Origin: Propionibacteriales bacterium | GTDB lineage: Bacteria > Actinomycetota > Actinomycetes > Propionibacteriales > Nocardioidaceae | Assembly: GCA_026392455.1 (NCBI GenBank) | Contig: JAPLCB010000007.1 | Span: forward strand, 1-64,000 | Reading direction: 5' to 3' | DNA: 64,000 nt | The notes under the pieces: generated by a model | The model's input: the letters and a program-made list of their open reading frames with translations, nothing else | The model's database searches: none | What the model was told of the DNA's origin: nothing | Translations under genes and position numbers: made by a program | In this document: one piece after another, positions 25,367-33,744 of the stretch | Position numbering within the stretch: the stretch's first letter is position 1 | Layout of the letters: each line of letters begins with the position of its first letter

Positions 25367-27028
25367 ATGACGACGAGCATCGAACGTCCCGACACGTCCC
25401 CGCACGAGGTCACCAACCAGCCGCCTCCGCTCGCTCCGTACGACGCGTCGGCCGATGCTGCGTTGATCGAGGGGCTGCACCGCGAGGGTGCCGGCTGGGC
25501 CGAGGGTGACGTCCGCCGGCTCGGACAGCTCGCCGGCAGCGAGGAAGCGCAACGCTGGGCCGAGGACGCCAACCGTTTCGAGCCCGAGCTGCGCACCGTG
25601 GACCGGTACGGCCACCGCATCGACGAGGTCGAGTTCCACCCGTCCTGGCACAACCTGATGCGGGTCTCCGTCGCCGAGGGCGGCGCCGGTGCGCCGTGGG
25701 TCGACCCGCGGCCGGGCGCTCACGTGGCCCGCACCGCTGGTGGCCTCGCCTGGCAGCACACCGAGGCCGGTCACGGATGCCCGATCACCATGACGTACGC
25801 CGTCGTCCCGGCGCTGCGGAACTCCCCGGAGCTCGCAGCGGTCTACGAGCCGGGACTGACCAGCCGGGTCTACGACCCGGGACTGCGGATCCCGACCGAG
25901 AAGCGCGGCCTGCTCGCCGGGATGGGGATGACCGAGAAGCAGGGCGGCTCGGACGTCCGGACCAACTCGACGGTGGCGGTCCCGACCGCGGAGCCGGGGG
26001 TGTTCACGCTCACCGGTCACAAGTGGTTCACCTCGGCGCCGATGTGCGACGTCTTCCTGGTCCTCGCCCAGGCGCCCGGAGGATTGTCCTGCTTCCTGGT
26101 CCCGCGGATCCTGCCCGACGGCACCCGGAACACCTTCCGGATCGTCCGGCTCAAGGACAAGCTCGGCAACCGCTCCAACGCCTCCTCGGAGCCTGAGTTC
26201 GACGGCACCGTGGCCTGGCTGGTCGGCGAGGAGGGACGCGGGGTGAAGACCATCATCGAGATGGTCAGCTGCACCCGTCTGGACTGCGTCACCGGGTCCG
26301 CCGGGATGATGCGCAAGGCGCTGGTCGAGGCCGGCCACCACGTTGCGCACCGGGCCGCCTTCGGGAAGACGCTGATCGACCAGCCGCTGATGCGCAACGT
26401 GATCGCCGACCTCGCGGTCGAGTCCGAGGCCGCCACCACGTTGGCGCTGCGGCTGGCCGGCGCTGCCGACCGCGGTATCCGAGGTGACGAGGGCGAGCAG
26501 GCGTTCCGGCGGATCGCCACCGCGATCGGGAAGTACTGGGTCACCAAGCGCGGCGCCGCCTTCACCGCCGAGGCGATGGAGTGCTTCGGTGGCAACGGGT
26601 ACGTCGAGGACTCGCCGATGCCGCGGCTCTACCGGGAGGCGCCGCTCAACTCGATCTGGGAAGGGTCGGGCAACGTCAACGCGCTCGACGTACTCCGTGC
26701 GCTGGGGCGTGAGCCGGCTTCCCTGGACGCCCTGATGGGCGAGCTGGCCCTGGCGTCCGGGAGGGACTCTCGGCTCGACGCTGCAGTCGCGCGGCTGGGC
26801 AACGAGCTCACCGACCTGGACGGAATCGAGATCCGGTCGCGGATGCTGGTCGAGCAGATGGCGCTGGTCCTGCAGGGCTCGCTCCTGGTCCGGCACTCCT
26901 CCAACGCTGTCGCCGACGCGTTCTGCGCCAGTCGGCTGGACGGGCAGGGCGGGCTCGCGTTCGGCACGCTGCCGGCCGGGTCCGACTTCGCCGGCATCCT
27001 GGACCGGGCGCTGCCCGAAGGCAGCTGA
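25367..27028 (+). CDS. AidB-like acyl-CoA dehydrogenase
   Basis: A 553-residue flavoprotein of the AidB subgroup: long N-terminal region, CPITMTYAVVPALRNSPEL, KRGLLAGMGMTEKQGGSDVR, LTGHKWFTSAPMCDVFLVL, RLKDKLGNRSNASSEPEFDG, and the C-terminal NSIWEGSGNVNALDVLRALG holding the catalytic-loop Glu. AidB in E. coli is part of the adaptive response to alkylating agents; many actinobacterial homologues are instead ordinary acyl-CoA enzymes. No Ada or AlkB gene is adjacent, and the divergent PaaX regulator and following crotonase favour a lipid or aromatic-acid role. Confidence 0.9.
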   Translation: MTTSIERPDTSPHEVTNQPPPLAPYDASADAALIEGLHREGAGWAEGDVRRLGQLAGSEEAQRWAEDANRFEPELRTVDRYGHRIDEVEFHPSWHNLMRVSVAEGGAGAPWVDPRPGAHVARTAGGLAWQHTEAGHGCPITMTYAVVPALRNSPELAAVYEPGLTSRVYDPGLRIPTEKRGLLAGMGMTEKQGGSDVRTNSTVAVPTAEPGVFTLTGHKWFTSAPMCDVFLVLAQAPGGLSCFLVPRILPDGTRNTFRIVRLKDKLGNRSNASSEPEFDGTVAWLVGEEGRGVKTIIEMVSCTRLDCVTGSAGMMRKALVEAGHHVAHRAAFGKTLIDQPLMRNVIADLAVESEAATTLALRLAGAADRGIRGDEGEQAFRRIATAIGKYWVTKRGAAFTAEAMECFGGNGYVEDSPMPRLYREAPLNSIWEGSGNVNALDVLRALGREPASLDALMGELALASGRDSRLDAAVARLGNELTDLDGIEIRSRMLVEQMALVLQGSLLVRHSSNAVADAFCASRLDGQGGLAFGTLPAGSDFAGILDRALPEGS

Positions 27029-27031
27029 CGG

Positions 27032-27925
27032 GTGAGCGAGTATCGGACCCTGACCTACGAGGTCGACGGCCGGATTGCGCGGATCACGTTCAACCGACCC
27101 GAGCAGGGCAACGCGATCACGGCGGACACTCCGGTGGAGCTGGCCGACGCCGTCGAGCGGGCCGACGTGGACCGCCGCGTGCACGTGATGCTGGTGAGCG
27201 GGCGCGGCAAGGGTTTCTGCGGCGGGTACGACCTGGGCGTCTTTGCTGAGGGGTCGATGGGGGTCGAGGGTTCTTCCGGCTCGGACTCCGTGCTCGACCC
27301 GGCGGTCCAGCTCGCGAATCACGATCCCTCCCGCACCTGGGACCCGATGGTCGACTACCAGATGATGAGCCGGTTCAACCGCGGGTACGCGAGCCTGCTG
27401 CACGCGAACAAGCCCACCATCGCCAAGCTGCACGGCTTCGCCGTCGCGGGTGGGACCGACATCGCCCTGCACTGCGACCAGATCATCTGCGCCGACGACG
27501 TCCGGATCGGCTACCCACCGACCCGGGTCTGGGGAGTCCCGGCCACCGGGCTCTGGGCGCACCGGATCGGTGACCAGCGCGCCAAGCGGCTGCTGCTCAC
27601 CGGCGACCTGATCACCGGCAAGCAGGCCGTCCAGTGGGGGCTCGCGATCGAGTCCTGCCCGGCCGACGAGCTCGACGAGCGGGCCGAGGCCCTGGCCCAG
27701 CGGATCGCGCAGATGCCGGTGAACCAGCTGATCATGGTGAAGCTCGCGCTCAACAGTGCCCTGCTCGCCCAGGGGGTCGCGACCAGCGGGATGGTGAGCA
27801 CGGTCTTCGACGGGATCGCCCGGCACACTGCCGAGGGCTACCGCTTCGTCGACCGTGCCGGCGACGTCGGGTTCCGGGAGGCGGTCCGGGAGCGCGACGA
27901 GCCGTTCGGTGACGCGAAGAGCTGA
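27032..27925 (+). CDS. Enoyl-CoA hydratase/isomerase family protein
   Basis: A 297-residue crotonase. N-terminal ARITFNRPEQGNAITADTPV, oxyanion-hole strand GRGKGFCGGYDLGVFAEG, and KLHGFAVAGGTDIALHCD are visible. The helix normally carrying the second catalytic Glu is GYPPTRVWGVPATGLW, without a Glu at the hydratase position, so another crotonase reaction is possible. The GTG start lies 3 bases after the aidB-like stop, suggesting an operon. Its TGA abuts the kinase stop on the other strand, forming TGATCA (27923-27928). Confidence 0.88.
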   Translation: MSEYRTLTYEVDGRIARITFNRPEQGNAITADTPVELADAVERADVDRRVHVMLVSGRGKGFCGGYDLGVFAEGSMGVEGSSGSDSVLDPAVQLANHDPSRTWDPMVDYQMMSRFNRGYASLLHANKPTIAKLHGFAVAGGTDIALHCDQIICADDVRIGYPPTRVWGVPATGLWAHRIGDQRAKRLLLTGDLITGKQAVQWGLAIESCPADELDERAEALAQRIAQMPVNQLIMVKLALNSALLAQGVATSGMVSTVFDGIARHTAEGYRFVDRAGDVGFREAVRERDEPFGDAKS

Positions 27926-29917
27926 TCAGGGGGTCGGGCTCGGGTCCCCGCTCGGCTCCGGGTCGGGCGGCCCGCAGGTTCCGCGCCAGCGCTGCTTGTC
28001 CAGGTCGGCGCGGGCGCAGACCGCGAGGATCTTGGCTGCGGTGTACGGATCGGCCATCCGGTAGAACTCGGGTGGGGCCAGCAGCTCGGTGATCCGCTGC
28101 ACCGCCTCGGTCCGGCTCAGGTCCGGGTTGGTGGCACGGACCTCGCGGAGTCCCTTGAACAGCAGCGAGAACACCTCGATCTGCCGGTCGCGGTAGGGCA
28201 CCGACGGGACCCCGCAGCGGACCGGTCCGCCGGAGAACGGCACGGTGTGCTGGATCGATCCTTGGATCGTCGTCCTGAATTTGCCGCGGTTCATCCGGGC
28301 GCGCAGACGCATCGGCGGGAACGTCCGCTCGTAGTAGTGCAGCGGGTCGTCGTCGAGCTGGAACCTCACGGTCATCGCGTAGTCGACGTTCGTCCGGCAG
28401 TCGTCGATGTCGATGGCCAGCTCGCTGGCTGGGCTGCACTCGTGGCCCATGACACCGAAGGGTCGGGGGTCGCGGCGCTTGACGTCTTCCTTCCAGGTGC
28501 GCCGGTCGGCGTCGGCGGCGTAGTGGGTCGTCAGCCGGTAGTGCGGCTTGGGCGGAGTGCTGGGGCACTCCCCGCCGGGTACCGGTGGCGAGACCTGGTC
28601 GATCAGGCAGGTCACGCCGAAGTTCTGCCTCAGCAGCCGGGGGCCTGGCGCCTTGACGGGTTTCGCCGTCACGCTCAGCACCTGCAGGTCGTGCTTCGAC
28701 GTAAGGCTGACGAAGAACGACGAGGACCCCCAGGTGCTCAGGGCCGGCAACGGGTCGGTGACGACGTTGCTGGCCCACGGGCCGCAGTCCGCGCTGTACT
28801 CGGCGGTGCCGCCGACCAGGTCGCCGCTCAGGAAGCGGCCGTCGTCCCGAATCAGGGTCCGGACCACCGGGGTCGGGGTCCCGCCGGGTGTCGGGCTCGC
28901 GCTCGGGGCTCTGGTGCCCTGCCCGGCCGCCCGCTGCGTGCGGGTCGGACCGGCAACGCTCGCGGTGGGACCCGACTCGGCGAGCTCCGCCGACGGCCCG
29001 CCGTCGGCGCCGAGGGCCATCGCGGAGCCGGCCAGGCCCAGGACCAGCACCAGGGGCACCGCGACCGCTGCCGCGGAGCGACCGGCGAAGACGCGGACCG
29101 GGGTCGGGGGGCGTCGTTCGGGGGACGCCGACAGGCTTCGCAGCAGCTGGCGGCGCAGGGCCGGTCGGAACCTCAGGGCGGGCTCGTTCGCGATCCGGGC
29201 CCGGGTCGCCGCCAGGTCCAGGGTGCCGTCGGCGGCCAACGGCGGGGTGAGGGCCGTCAAGGTCTCCATGGCGGTGACCGCGAACGAGAAGGTGTCGGCC
29301 TGGGGGCTGGGCGTGCTGTCCGGGTTGCGCAGCTCCGGGCTCGAGTACGCCGCGCTGTGGCCGCTCACCGGGCCGGAGCCGGTGGGGCGCAGCAGACCGA
29401 GGTCGACGACCACCGGACGGCCGGTGCGGTCGATGATCACGTTCGAGGGCTTGACGTCGCCGTGGGTGATCGAGCCCTCGGTCCCCGAACGGTGGTGCAG
29501 CGTCGAGAGGGTGCGTGCGACTCGACGCAGGATCCTGATCCGATCGCGGGCCGGCGCATCGGGATGCTCGTCGAGCCAGCTGCGCAAGGTGATCCCGTCG
29601 ACGTGGTTCATGACGACGTACCGGTGGGTGGGAGTCATCGGGTGCTCGTCGTCGAGACGGTGCCGGACCGTCCCGACGAACGCTTCCTCGATCCGGACGA
29701 GCCCCTCGACCCGCAGGGTGGCCATGGTGGCGAGCCGGGCCTCCCAGCCGCGGTCGCTGCCCTCGGGGACGGCGTCGATCTTGATGGCGACCTCGACGTC
29801 GTGGCCGGGACGGGTCGCCCGCCAGACCTCGCCCTCGCCGCCGGAACCCAGCAGGTGGGTGAGGCGGTAGCGATCGGGCTCGTCGACAGGTCCTACCCAG
29901 AAGTCGGCATCACTCAC
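27926..29917 (-). CDS. Membrane Ser/Thr protein kinase with large extracellular domain
   Basis: A 663-residue PASTA-less kinase. Kinase motifs: glycine loop LLGSGGEGEVW, ATP-Lys in VAIKID, catalytic loop HGDVKPSNVII (the HRD Arg is Gly), VDLGLL for DFG, and SSPEL for APE. A juxtamembrane Arg/Pro stretch precedes one membrane helix (about 290-315), then a Ser/Thr/Pro linker and an extracellular domain of about 300 residues with several Cys and no recognised family. The second in-frame GTG (29917) is preferred because an AAGGGGG site lies just before the first GTG (29926). It follows the pseudokinase by about 80 bases. Confidence 0.88.
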   Translation of the reverse strand: MSDADFWVGPVDEPDRYRLTHLLGSGGEGEVWRATRPGHDVEVAIKIDAVPEGSDRGWEARLATMATLRVEGLVRIEEAFVGTVRHRLDDEHPMTPTHRYVVMNHVDGITLRSWLDEHPDAPARDRIRILRRVARTLSTLHHRSGTEGSITHGDVKPSNVIIDRTGRPVVVDLGLLRPTGSGPVSGHSAAYSSPELRNPDSTPSPQADTFSFAVTAMETLTALTPPLAADGTLDLAATRARIANEPALRFRPALRRQLLRSLSASPERRPPTPVRVFAGRSAAAVAVPLVLVLGLAGSAMALGADGGPSAELAESGPTASVAGPTRTQRAAGQGTRAPSASPTPGGTPTPVVRTLIRDDGRFLSGDLVGGTAEYSADCGPWASNVVTDPLPALSTWGSSSFFVSLTSKHDLQVLSVTAKPVKAPGPRLLRQNFGVTCLIDQVSPPVPGGECPSTPPKPHYRLTTHYAADADRRTWKEDVKRRDPRPFGVMGHECSPASELAIDIDDCRTNVDYAMTVRFQLDDDPLHYYERTFPPMRLRARMNRGKFRTTIQGSIQHTVPFSGGPVRCGVPSVPYRDRQIEVFSLLFKGLREVRATNPDLSRTEAVQRITELLAPPEFYRMADPYTAAKILAVCARADLDKQRWRGTCGPPDPEPSGDPSPTP

Positions 29918-29998
29918 GACTCGCACCCCCCTTCGTCTCGACGGGGGTGATCATGGCAGCAGCCCGCTGCGAGCAGGAAGCACCGTGCTGGGGTCTGC

Positions 29999-31498
29999 CT
30001 AGTCCAGTCCGCACCGGAGGTCCTCTCCGGACGCCCCGGCCGTCAGCAGTCGTCGCGGCGCGGAGCCGTCGGTCCCGAGCTGGTAGGTCGTGAGGTTCCG
30101 GCTCTGTCCGTAGAGATAGACCGCGGGCAGGGGCCGGGTGATCTTCTGGGCGCCGTTCACCAGGTGGATCACCGGTCTCCAGAGGTAGTTCCCGCGGCAC
30201 GCGGCTGCATCGATGCCGATCACGACCGGCGTGCTGGTCAGCCTGAACGCGCCGTGCGGGGCGAACCGGCTGGACGGTCCTGGGTCGACCAGCGTCGTCC
30301 TGGTGGTGTCGAGGTCGGCCGCGTAACGCTGGTCGACGGACGGCCCGACGTCGCAGTCCTGCGCCGGCCTGGCCAGCCAGGCGGGCGGGTCGACGTCCAG
30401 CGAGACCCGCTCGATCTCGACGCTGGCCACCTGGTCCCCCACGTGGCCGGGACCGGCTGAGAGCCGGATCAGCAGCCGACCGTTGTGCCACCGTCCTGCG
30501 GCGACCTGGTCCGGGGCCGAGTCCAGGTCCACGGCCGTGAGCGGTCCGTGCAGGGCGGCGAGGTCGACGGCGCCGGCCGTGCCCGACCCCGCACCGCAGG
30601 CCGGGGCCCAGGTCGACGTGATCACGTACGGTCCCGGGTCGGCCGGGGTCGACGGGTTGGTCGCAGGCGAGCGGTCCGGGTACAGCGCAAGCCCGGCAAC
30701 GACGACCGCGGCCGCCGCAGCGGCCAGCGCGAGCACGCGTCCCCGTCGCGGGAGGGCCCGTGCCACCGTTTCCGGCACCGGGTCTGCTGGCACTGCCGCC
30801 GTACCGGTCATCTCGGTGGCCACGGTGCCGTCCGTCGCTGCCGCCAGCCAGGAGGTCAACGGGTGCGGGCGGGCTTCCGGGGGGTCGGTCAACGCACTGC
30901 CGACAGCCTTGATCAGCCGGGCCCGTCGGCGGGTGTCCGGGCTGGCGCGCAGGGCGCGGACCACTGCGGCCGGGTCCTCCGCCTCGGCCGCCTCGGCCCC
31001 GCCGAGCACCTCCGCCACCGTGCGCGCGAAGGCGTAGGAATCACCGGCCCGGGTGCTGGGCGCGCCGCTGCCCAGCTCAGGGGCGCGGAACCGGGCATCC
31101 TGCGGGAGGTCGCTGACCCAGGGCGAGAAGCCGATCACCCGGGCCGAGCCGTCGGCCGCGACCCGGATCGACGTCGTGCTGACGGCTCCGTGCGCGACGC
31201 CCGCGACGTCGGCCGTCCCGGCGTACAGGGCGTCGAGCGCGGCTGCTGCGGCGCGGAGGACGGCGAGCCGCTCGGGTACCGACGGTCGAACGCGCTCCGC
31301 CCAGTCCGCGATGCTCTCGGAGCCCCCGTCGAGCAGGGTCAGGGTCGCCGTGTCCTCGTCGCGGGTGGCGCCCTCGATGCGTGCCAGTGCCGGGTGCCGA
31401 GCTGCCAGGACGAGCGCGCTCCAGCGGTCCCAGTGGTCACGTTCGACCCCGGTCGACAACGACCAGGTCTGGGATCGGGGAGGCGGGGGACCGGACAC
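29999..31498 (-). CDS. Membrane pseudokinase (degenerate Ser/Thr kinase fold)
   Basis: A 499-residue protein built like its neighbour: kinase-like N-half, one membrane helix (about 255-275, LALAAAAAAVVVAGLALYP), Cys-containing exported C-half. Catalytic features are lost: no glycine-rich loop or AxK, the catalytic loop is AHGAVSTTSIRV without the metal-binding Asn or the catalytic Asp, and DFG is replaced by IGFSPW. The APE motif survives as FRAPELG. It is therefore probably a pseudokinase that regulates or scaffolds the active kinase encoded next to it. First gene of the two-gene unit, divergent from the FHA-like/HTH gene. Confidence 0.8.
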   Translation of the reverse strand: MSGPPPPRSQTWSLSTGVERDHWDRWSALVLAARHPALARIEGATRDEDTATLTLLDGGSESIADWAERVRPSVPERLAVLRAAAAALDALYAGTADVAGVAHGAVSTTSIRVAADGSARVIGFSPWVSDLPQDARFRAPELGSGAPSTRAGDSYAFARTVAEVLGGAEAAEAEDPAAVVRALRASPDTRRRARLIKAVGSALTDPPEARPHPLTSWLAAATDGTVATEMTGTAAVPADPVPETVARALPRRGRVLALAAAAAAVVVAGLALYPDRSPATNPSTPADPGPYVITSTWAPACGAGSGTAGAVDLAALHGPLTAVDLDSAPDQVAAGRWHNGRLLIRLSAGPGHVGDQVASVEIERVSLDVDPPAWLARPAQDCDVGPSVDQRYAADLDTTRTTLVDPGPSSRFAPHGAFRLTSTPVVIGIDAAACRGNYLWRPVIHLVNGAQKITRPLPAVYLYGQSRNLTTYQLGTDGSAPRRLLTAGASGEDLRCGLD

Positions 31499-31531
31499 GA
31501 GGCTGATCCCATCACGTCCGCTCGTTGACGA

Positions 31532-31555
31532 CCATCCTGTGGTTCAGCAGGATGG
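31532..31555. promoter_or_regulatory. Inverted repeat in the divergent kinase/FHA region
   Basis: CCATCCTG (31532-31539) and CAGGATGG (31548-31555) form a perfect 8-bp dyad with an 8-base centre, within the 87-base region between divergent starts. It may be an operator, or a leader hairpin of the FHA-like gene. Confidence 0.5.
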
Positions 31556-31585
31556 CCTTTCACGGTTCAAGGAAAGTAGGGCTCG

Positions 31586-32347
31586 ATGGTGGACGATGCT
31601 CGGTCGGCTGAGCGCCCGGTCCGGGTCGTGGTGATGACCACCGACAAGGACGGGAACCCGCTCACCGACGCCGTCGCCGCTGAGGTCCCGTTCGGTGAGC
31701 ACCTCGAGATCGGACGCGAGGGAGATCTGCTGATCGCGGACGACCCCGAGGACCCGTCGATCTCACGGGTCGCGGTCCGGCTCCGTACGACCGCGCGGGG
31801 TGCCATGGAGCTCTCCGTGAACAACCTCAACGGCGCAGCCGTGCACCCGTGGGGTGCCCGCACCCGCTACCTGCCGCCGGGGACCGAGAACCAGGTCATC
31901 GCCGGGCGGGTGGGGATCCGGGTCATCGGGGCCACCACGCTCGACGTGCCCGGTGCCCGGGTCTACTGGGTGATCGTCGAGGGTGACGCGGCCGACGGGC
32001 CACGCATCCCGGTGCAGCGTTCCGGGGTGACGGTGGCCAACGCGCTCCCGGTGCCGCTCACCGACCTGCAGCGCGAGACCGTGCAGATGGTCTTCGCCGA
32101 GCACCTTGCCTGGCCCCCGCTACCGACGCCGATGGCCCTGACGATCGACGCCGCCGCCCGCCGCCTCGGGATCTCCGCCACCGGGGTCACCGAACGACTC
32201 GTCGGTGTCCGGAAGAAGGCGCACGGCCTCGGCATGGCCCAGCAGTTCGGGGTCGCCGATCCCGAGTACGTCCACGTCCTGGCGGCGCACGGCTACCTGG
32301 AAGCGCCGACGGCCCCCCTGCTTGCGGACGACCTTGCTCTGTTCTGA
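31586..32347 (+). CDS. FHA-like domain protein with C-terminal helix-turn-helix
   Basis: A 253-residue soluble protein. The N-terminal half (about 1-130) looks like a forkhead-associated fold: EHLEIGREGDLLIAD, PSISRVAVRLRTTARG and VNNLNGAAVHPWG echo the Gly-Arg, Ser-Arg and Asn motifs of FHA domains that bind phosphothreonine. The C-terminal part (about 150-235) reads as a helix-turn-helix (DAAARRLGISATGVTERLVG). Beside a Ser/Thr kinase pair, it could be a phospho-dependent transcription factor (inference). AAGGAAAG precedes the ATG at 31586. Confidence 0.7.
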   Translation: MVDDARSAERPVRVVVMTTDKDGNPLTDAVAAEVPFGEHLEIGREGDLLIADDPEDPSISRVAVRLRTTARGAMELSVNNLNGAAVHPWGARTRYLPPGTENQVIAGRVGIRVIGATTLDVPGARVYWVIVEGDAADGPRIPVQRSGVTVANALPVPLTDLQRETVQMVFAEHLAWPPLPTPMALTIDAAARRLGISATGVTERLVGVRKKAHGLGMAQQFGVADPEYVHVLAAHGYLEAPTAPLLADDLALF

Positions 32348-32356
32348 GGTCGCCCG

Positions 32357-32932
32357 GTGACACCGGAGAACATCGCCGGCGCGCTGATCTCCCCGGCCGA
32401 ATCCCGGGAGCTGGTGCCTGAGGGGCCGCGGCCGGGCAAGGTGGACGCAGCCGTGCTGATCCCGCTCTACTGGACCGACCGCGGTCCGGTCGCCGTCTTC
32501 ACCGAGCGGGACCCCGACCTGCGCAAGCACGCAGGCGAGATCTCCTTCCCGGGCGGTCGGCAGGACCCCGGAGAGGACCTGGTGACCACCGCCGTGCGTG
32601 AGGCGGAGGAGGAGATCGGGCTTTCCCGGGAGGTCGTGCGCGTCCTGGGGGCTCTGCCGCCGCTGGGCACCTTCGTCAGCAACTTCACGATCTACCCGTT
32701 CGTGGCCGAGGTTCCCGCCGGGCTGGACTGGGTGCGGGCCGAGCGCGAGGTCGCCCAGGTGCTCGAGTTCTCGTTGGACGACCTCCGAGCCGCCCACCGG
32801 TCCGAGCGGTTGTGGTCCAAGGGCGTCCCGGTGCGCACCCCGACGTTCCGGATGGGCGAGCACCTGATCTGGGGCGCGACCGCGCGGATCCTGCACGACT
32901 TCCTGCTCAGGCTCGGTAGCCTCCGGCCATGA
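32357..32932 (+). CDS. NUDIX hydrolase, CoA-pyrophosphatase type
   Basis: A 191-residue NUDIX enzyme. The box spans residues 67-89 with the G-x5-E-x7-REUxEExGU signature complete (GRQDPGE at its start, REAEEEIGL at its end). HAGEISFPGGRQDPGED just before and inside the box, together with LPPLGTFVSNFTIYPFV after it, are typical of CoA pyrophosphatase-like members (NUDT7/YeaB). It would split CoA or acyl-CoA into phosphopantetheine and ADP. The GTG start lies 9 bases after the FHA-like gene. The stop overlaps the next gene (ATGA). Confidence 0.9.
   Translation: MTPENIAGALISPAESRELVPEGPRPGKVDAAVLIPLYWTDRGPVAVFTERDPDLRKHAGEISFPGGRQDPGEDLVTTAVREAEEEIGLSREVVRVLGALPPLGTFVSNFTIYPFVAEVPAGLDWVRAEREVAQVLEFSLDDLRAAHRSERLWSKGVPVRTPTFRMGEHLIWGATARILHDFLLRLGSLRP
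32917..32922 (+). promoter_or_regulatory. -10 box (TAGCCT) before the SHOCT protein gene
   Basis: TAGCCT ends 6 bases before the ATG at 32929, inside the 3' end of the NUDIX gene. It could give a separate leaderless transcript in addition to read-through. Confidence 0.4.
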
Positions 32933-33705
32933 AGCTGGCTGCCCTCGGCGTGATCACCGCGGTGATCGGAATCGGACTCGACCTGCCGGGCCTGCTCGGG
33001 ATCGGTGTCTACTGGGCCCTCTTGGGACCGGTCGTGCGCCGCGACGGCAGGCGTCTGCAGGAGCTGCGGCAGGCGGTGCCCGGCACCACGCCCCCGATCG
33101 ACGGTCGTACGTTCGCGTACGGCACCCTGCTCTGGGCGCTGCTCGCCGTCCCGTCCCTGCTGGTCGGCCTCCTCGACCTCGGGATCGACGCCGAGCACGC
33201 CGACTGGCGCTGGCTCCCGATCGTGGTCGGTGGGCTGGCGGCAGGAGTCGGCGGCATCGGGTCGGTGCTCTACCTGCTCGGTAGTGCCGTCCAGACGGTC
33301 GGGGACCAGCTCGGAGTTCCGGACGTGCCCGCCACCCTGCGGATCCTGTCGGTGCGCGAGACCGGCACGTTCGTCAACGAGCGCCCGCGCCTGGAGTTCG
33401 TCTTCCAGGTCGTGCCGGACCAGGCTTCGGCGTTGGCGCCGTACGAGGTGACCAAGAAGGCCACGGTTCCGTTCACCTCGATGGGGGCGCTCCGGGTCGG
33501 CGACGGGTTCCGTGCCCTGGTGGTCGGGCCGGACGACCCGACGAGGATGGAGATCGGGTGGGACCAGCCCCTGCCGGCGACCGACGTCACCGGTGCGGCC
33601 GACGTCGCGGCGCGGCTGGAGGCGCTCGAGCAGCTGCGGACCGCCGGGACGGTCACCGAGGCCGAGTACGCCGAGCAGCGCGAACGGATCCTCGGCACCC
33701 TCTGA
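32929..33705 (+). CDS. Membrane protein with C-terminal SHOCT-like domain
   Basis: A 258-residue protein. Two or three hydrophobic segments occupy the N-half (about 5-35, 64-85, 96-122). A middle soluble domain follows with VRETGTFVNERPRLEFVFQV, similar to proteins that handle short beta domains with VGDGFRALVVGPDDP. The last about 30 residues (RLEALEQLRTAGTVTEAEYA, then QRERIL) are a SHOCT helix pair. Function unknown; such proteins are common in actinobacteria. It overlaps the NUDIX gene and precedes the adenylate cyclase on the same strand by 39 bases. Confidence 0.75.
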   Translation: MKLAALGVITAVIGIGLDLPGLLGIGVYWALLGPVVRRDGRRLQELRQAVPGTTPPIDGRTFAYGTLLWALLAVPSLLVGLLDLGIDAEHADWRWLPIVVGGLAAGVGGIGSVLYLLGSAVQTVGDQLGVPDVPATLRILSVRETGTFVNERPRLEFVFQVVPDQASALAPYEVTKKATVPFTSMGALRVGDGFRALVVGPDDPTRMEIGWDQPLPATDVTGAADVAARLEALEQLRTAGTVTEAEYAEQRERILGTL

Positions 33706-33744
33706 GGCGTTGCCAACGCGAGCCGGAGCCGCCACGCTTCGACC

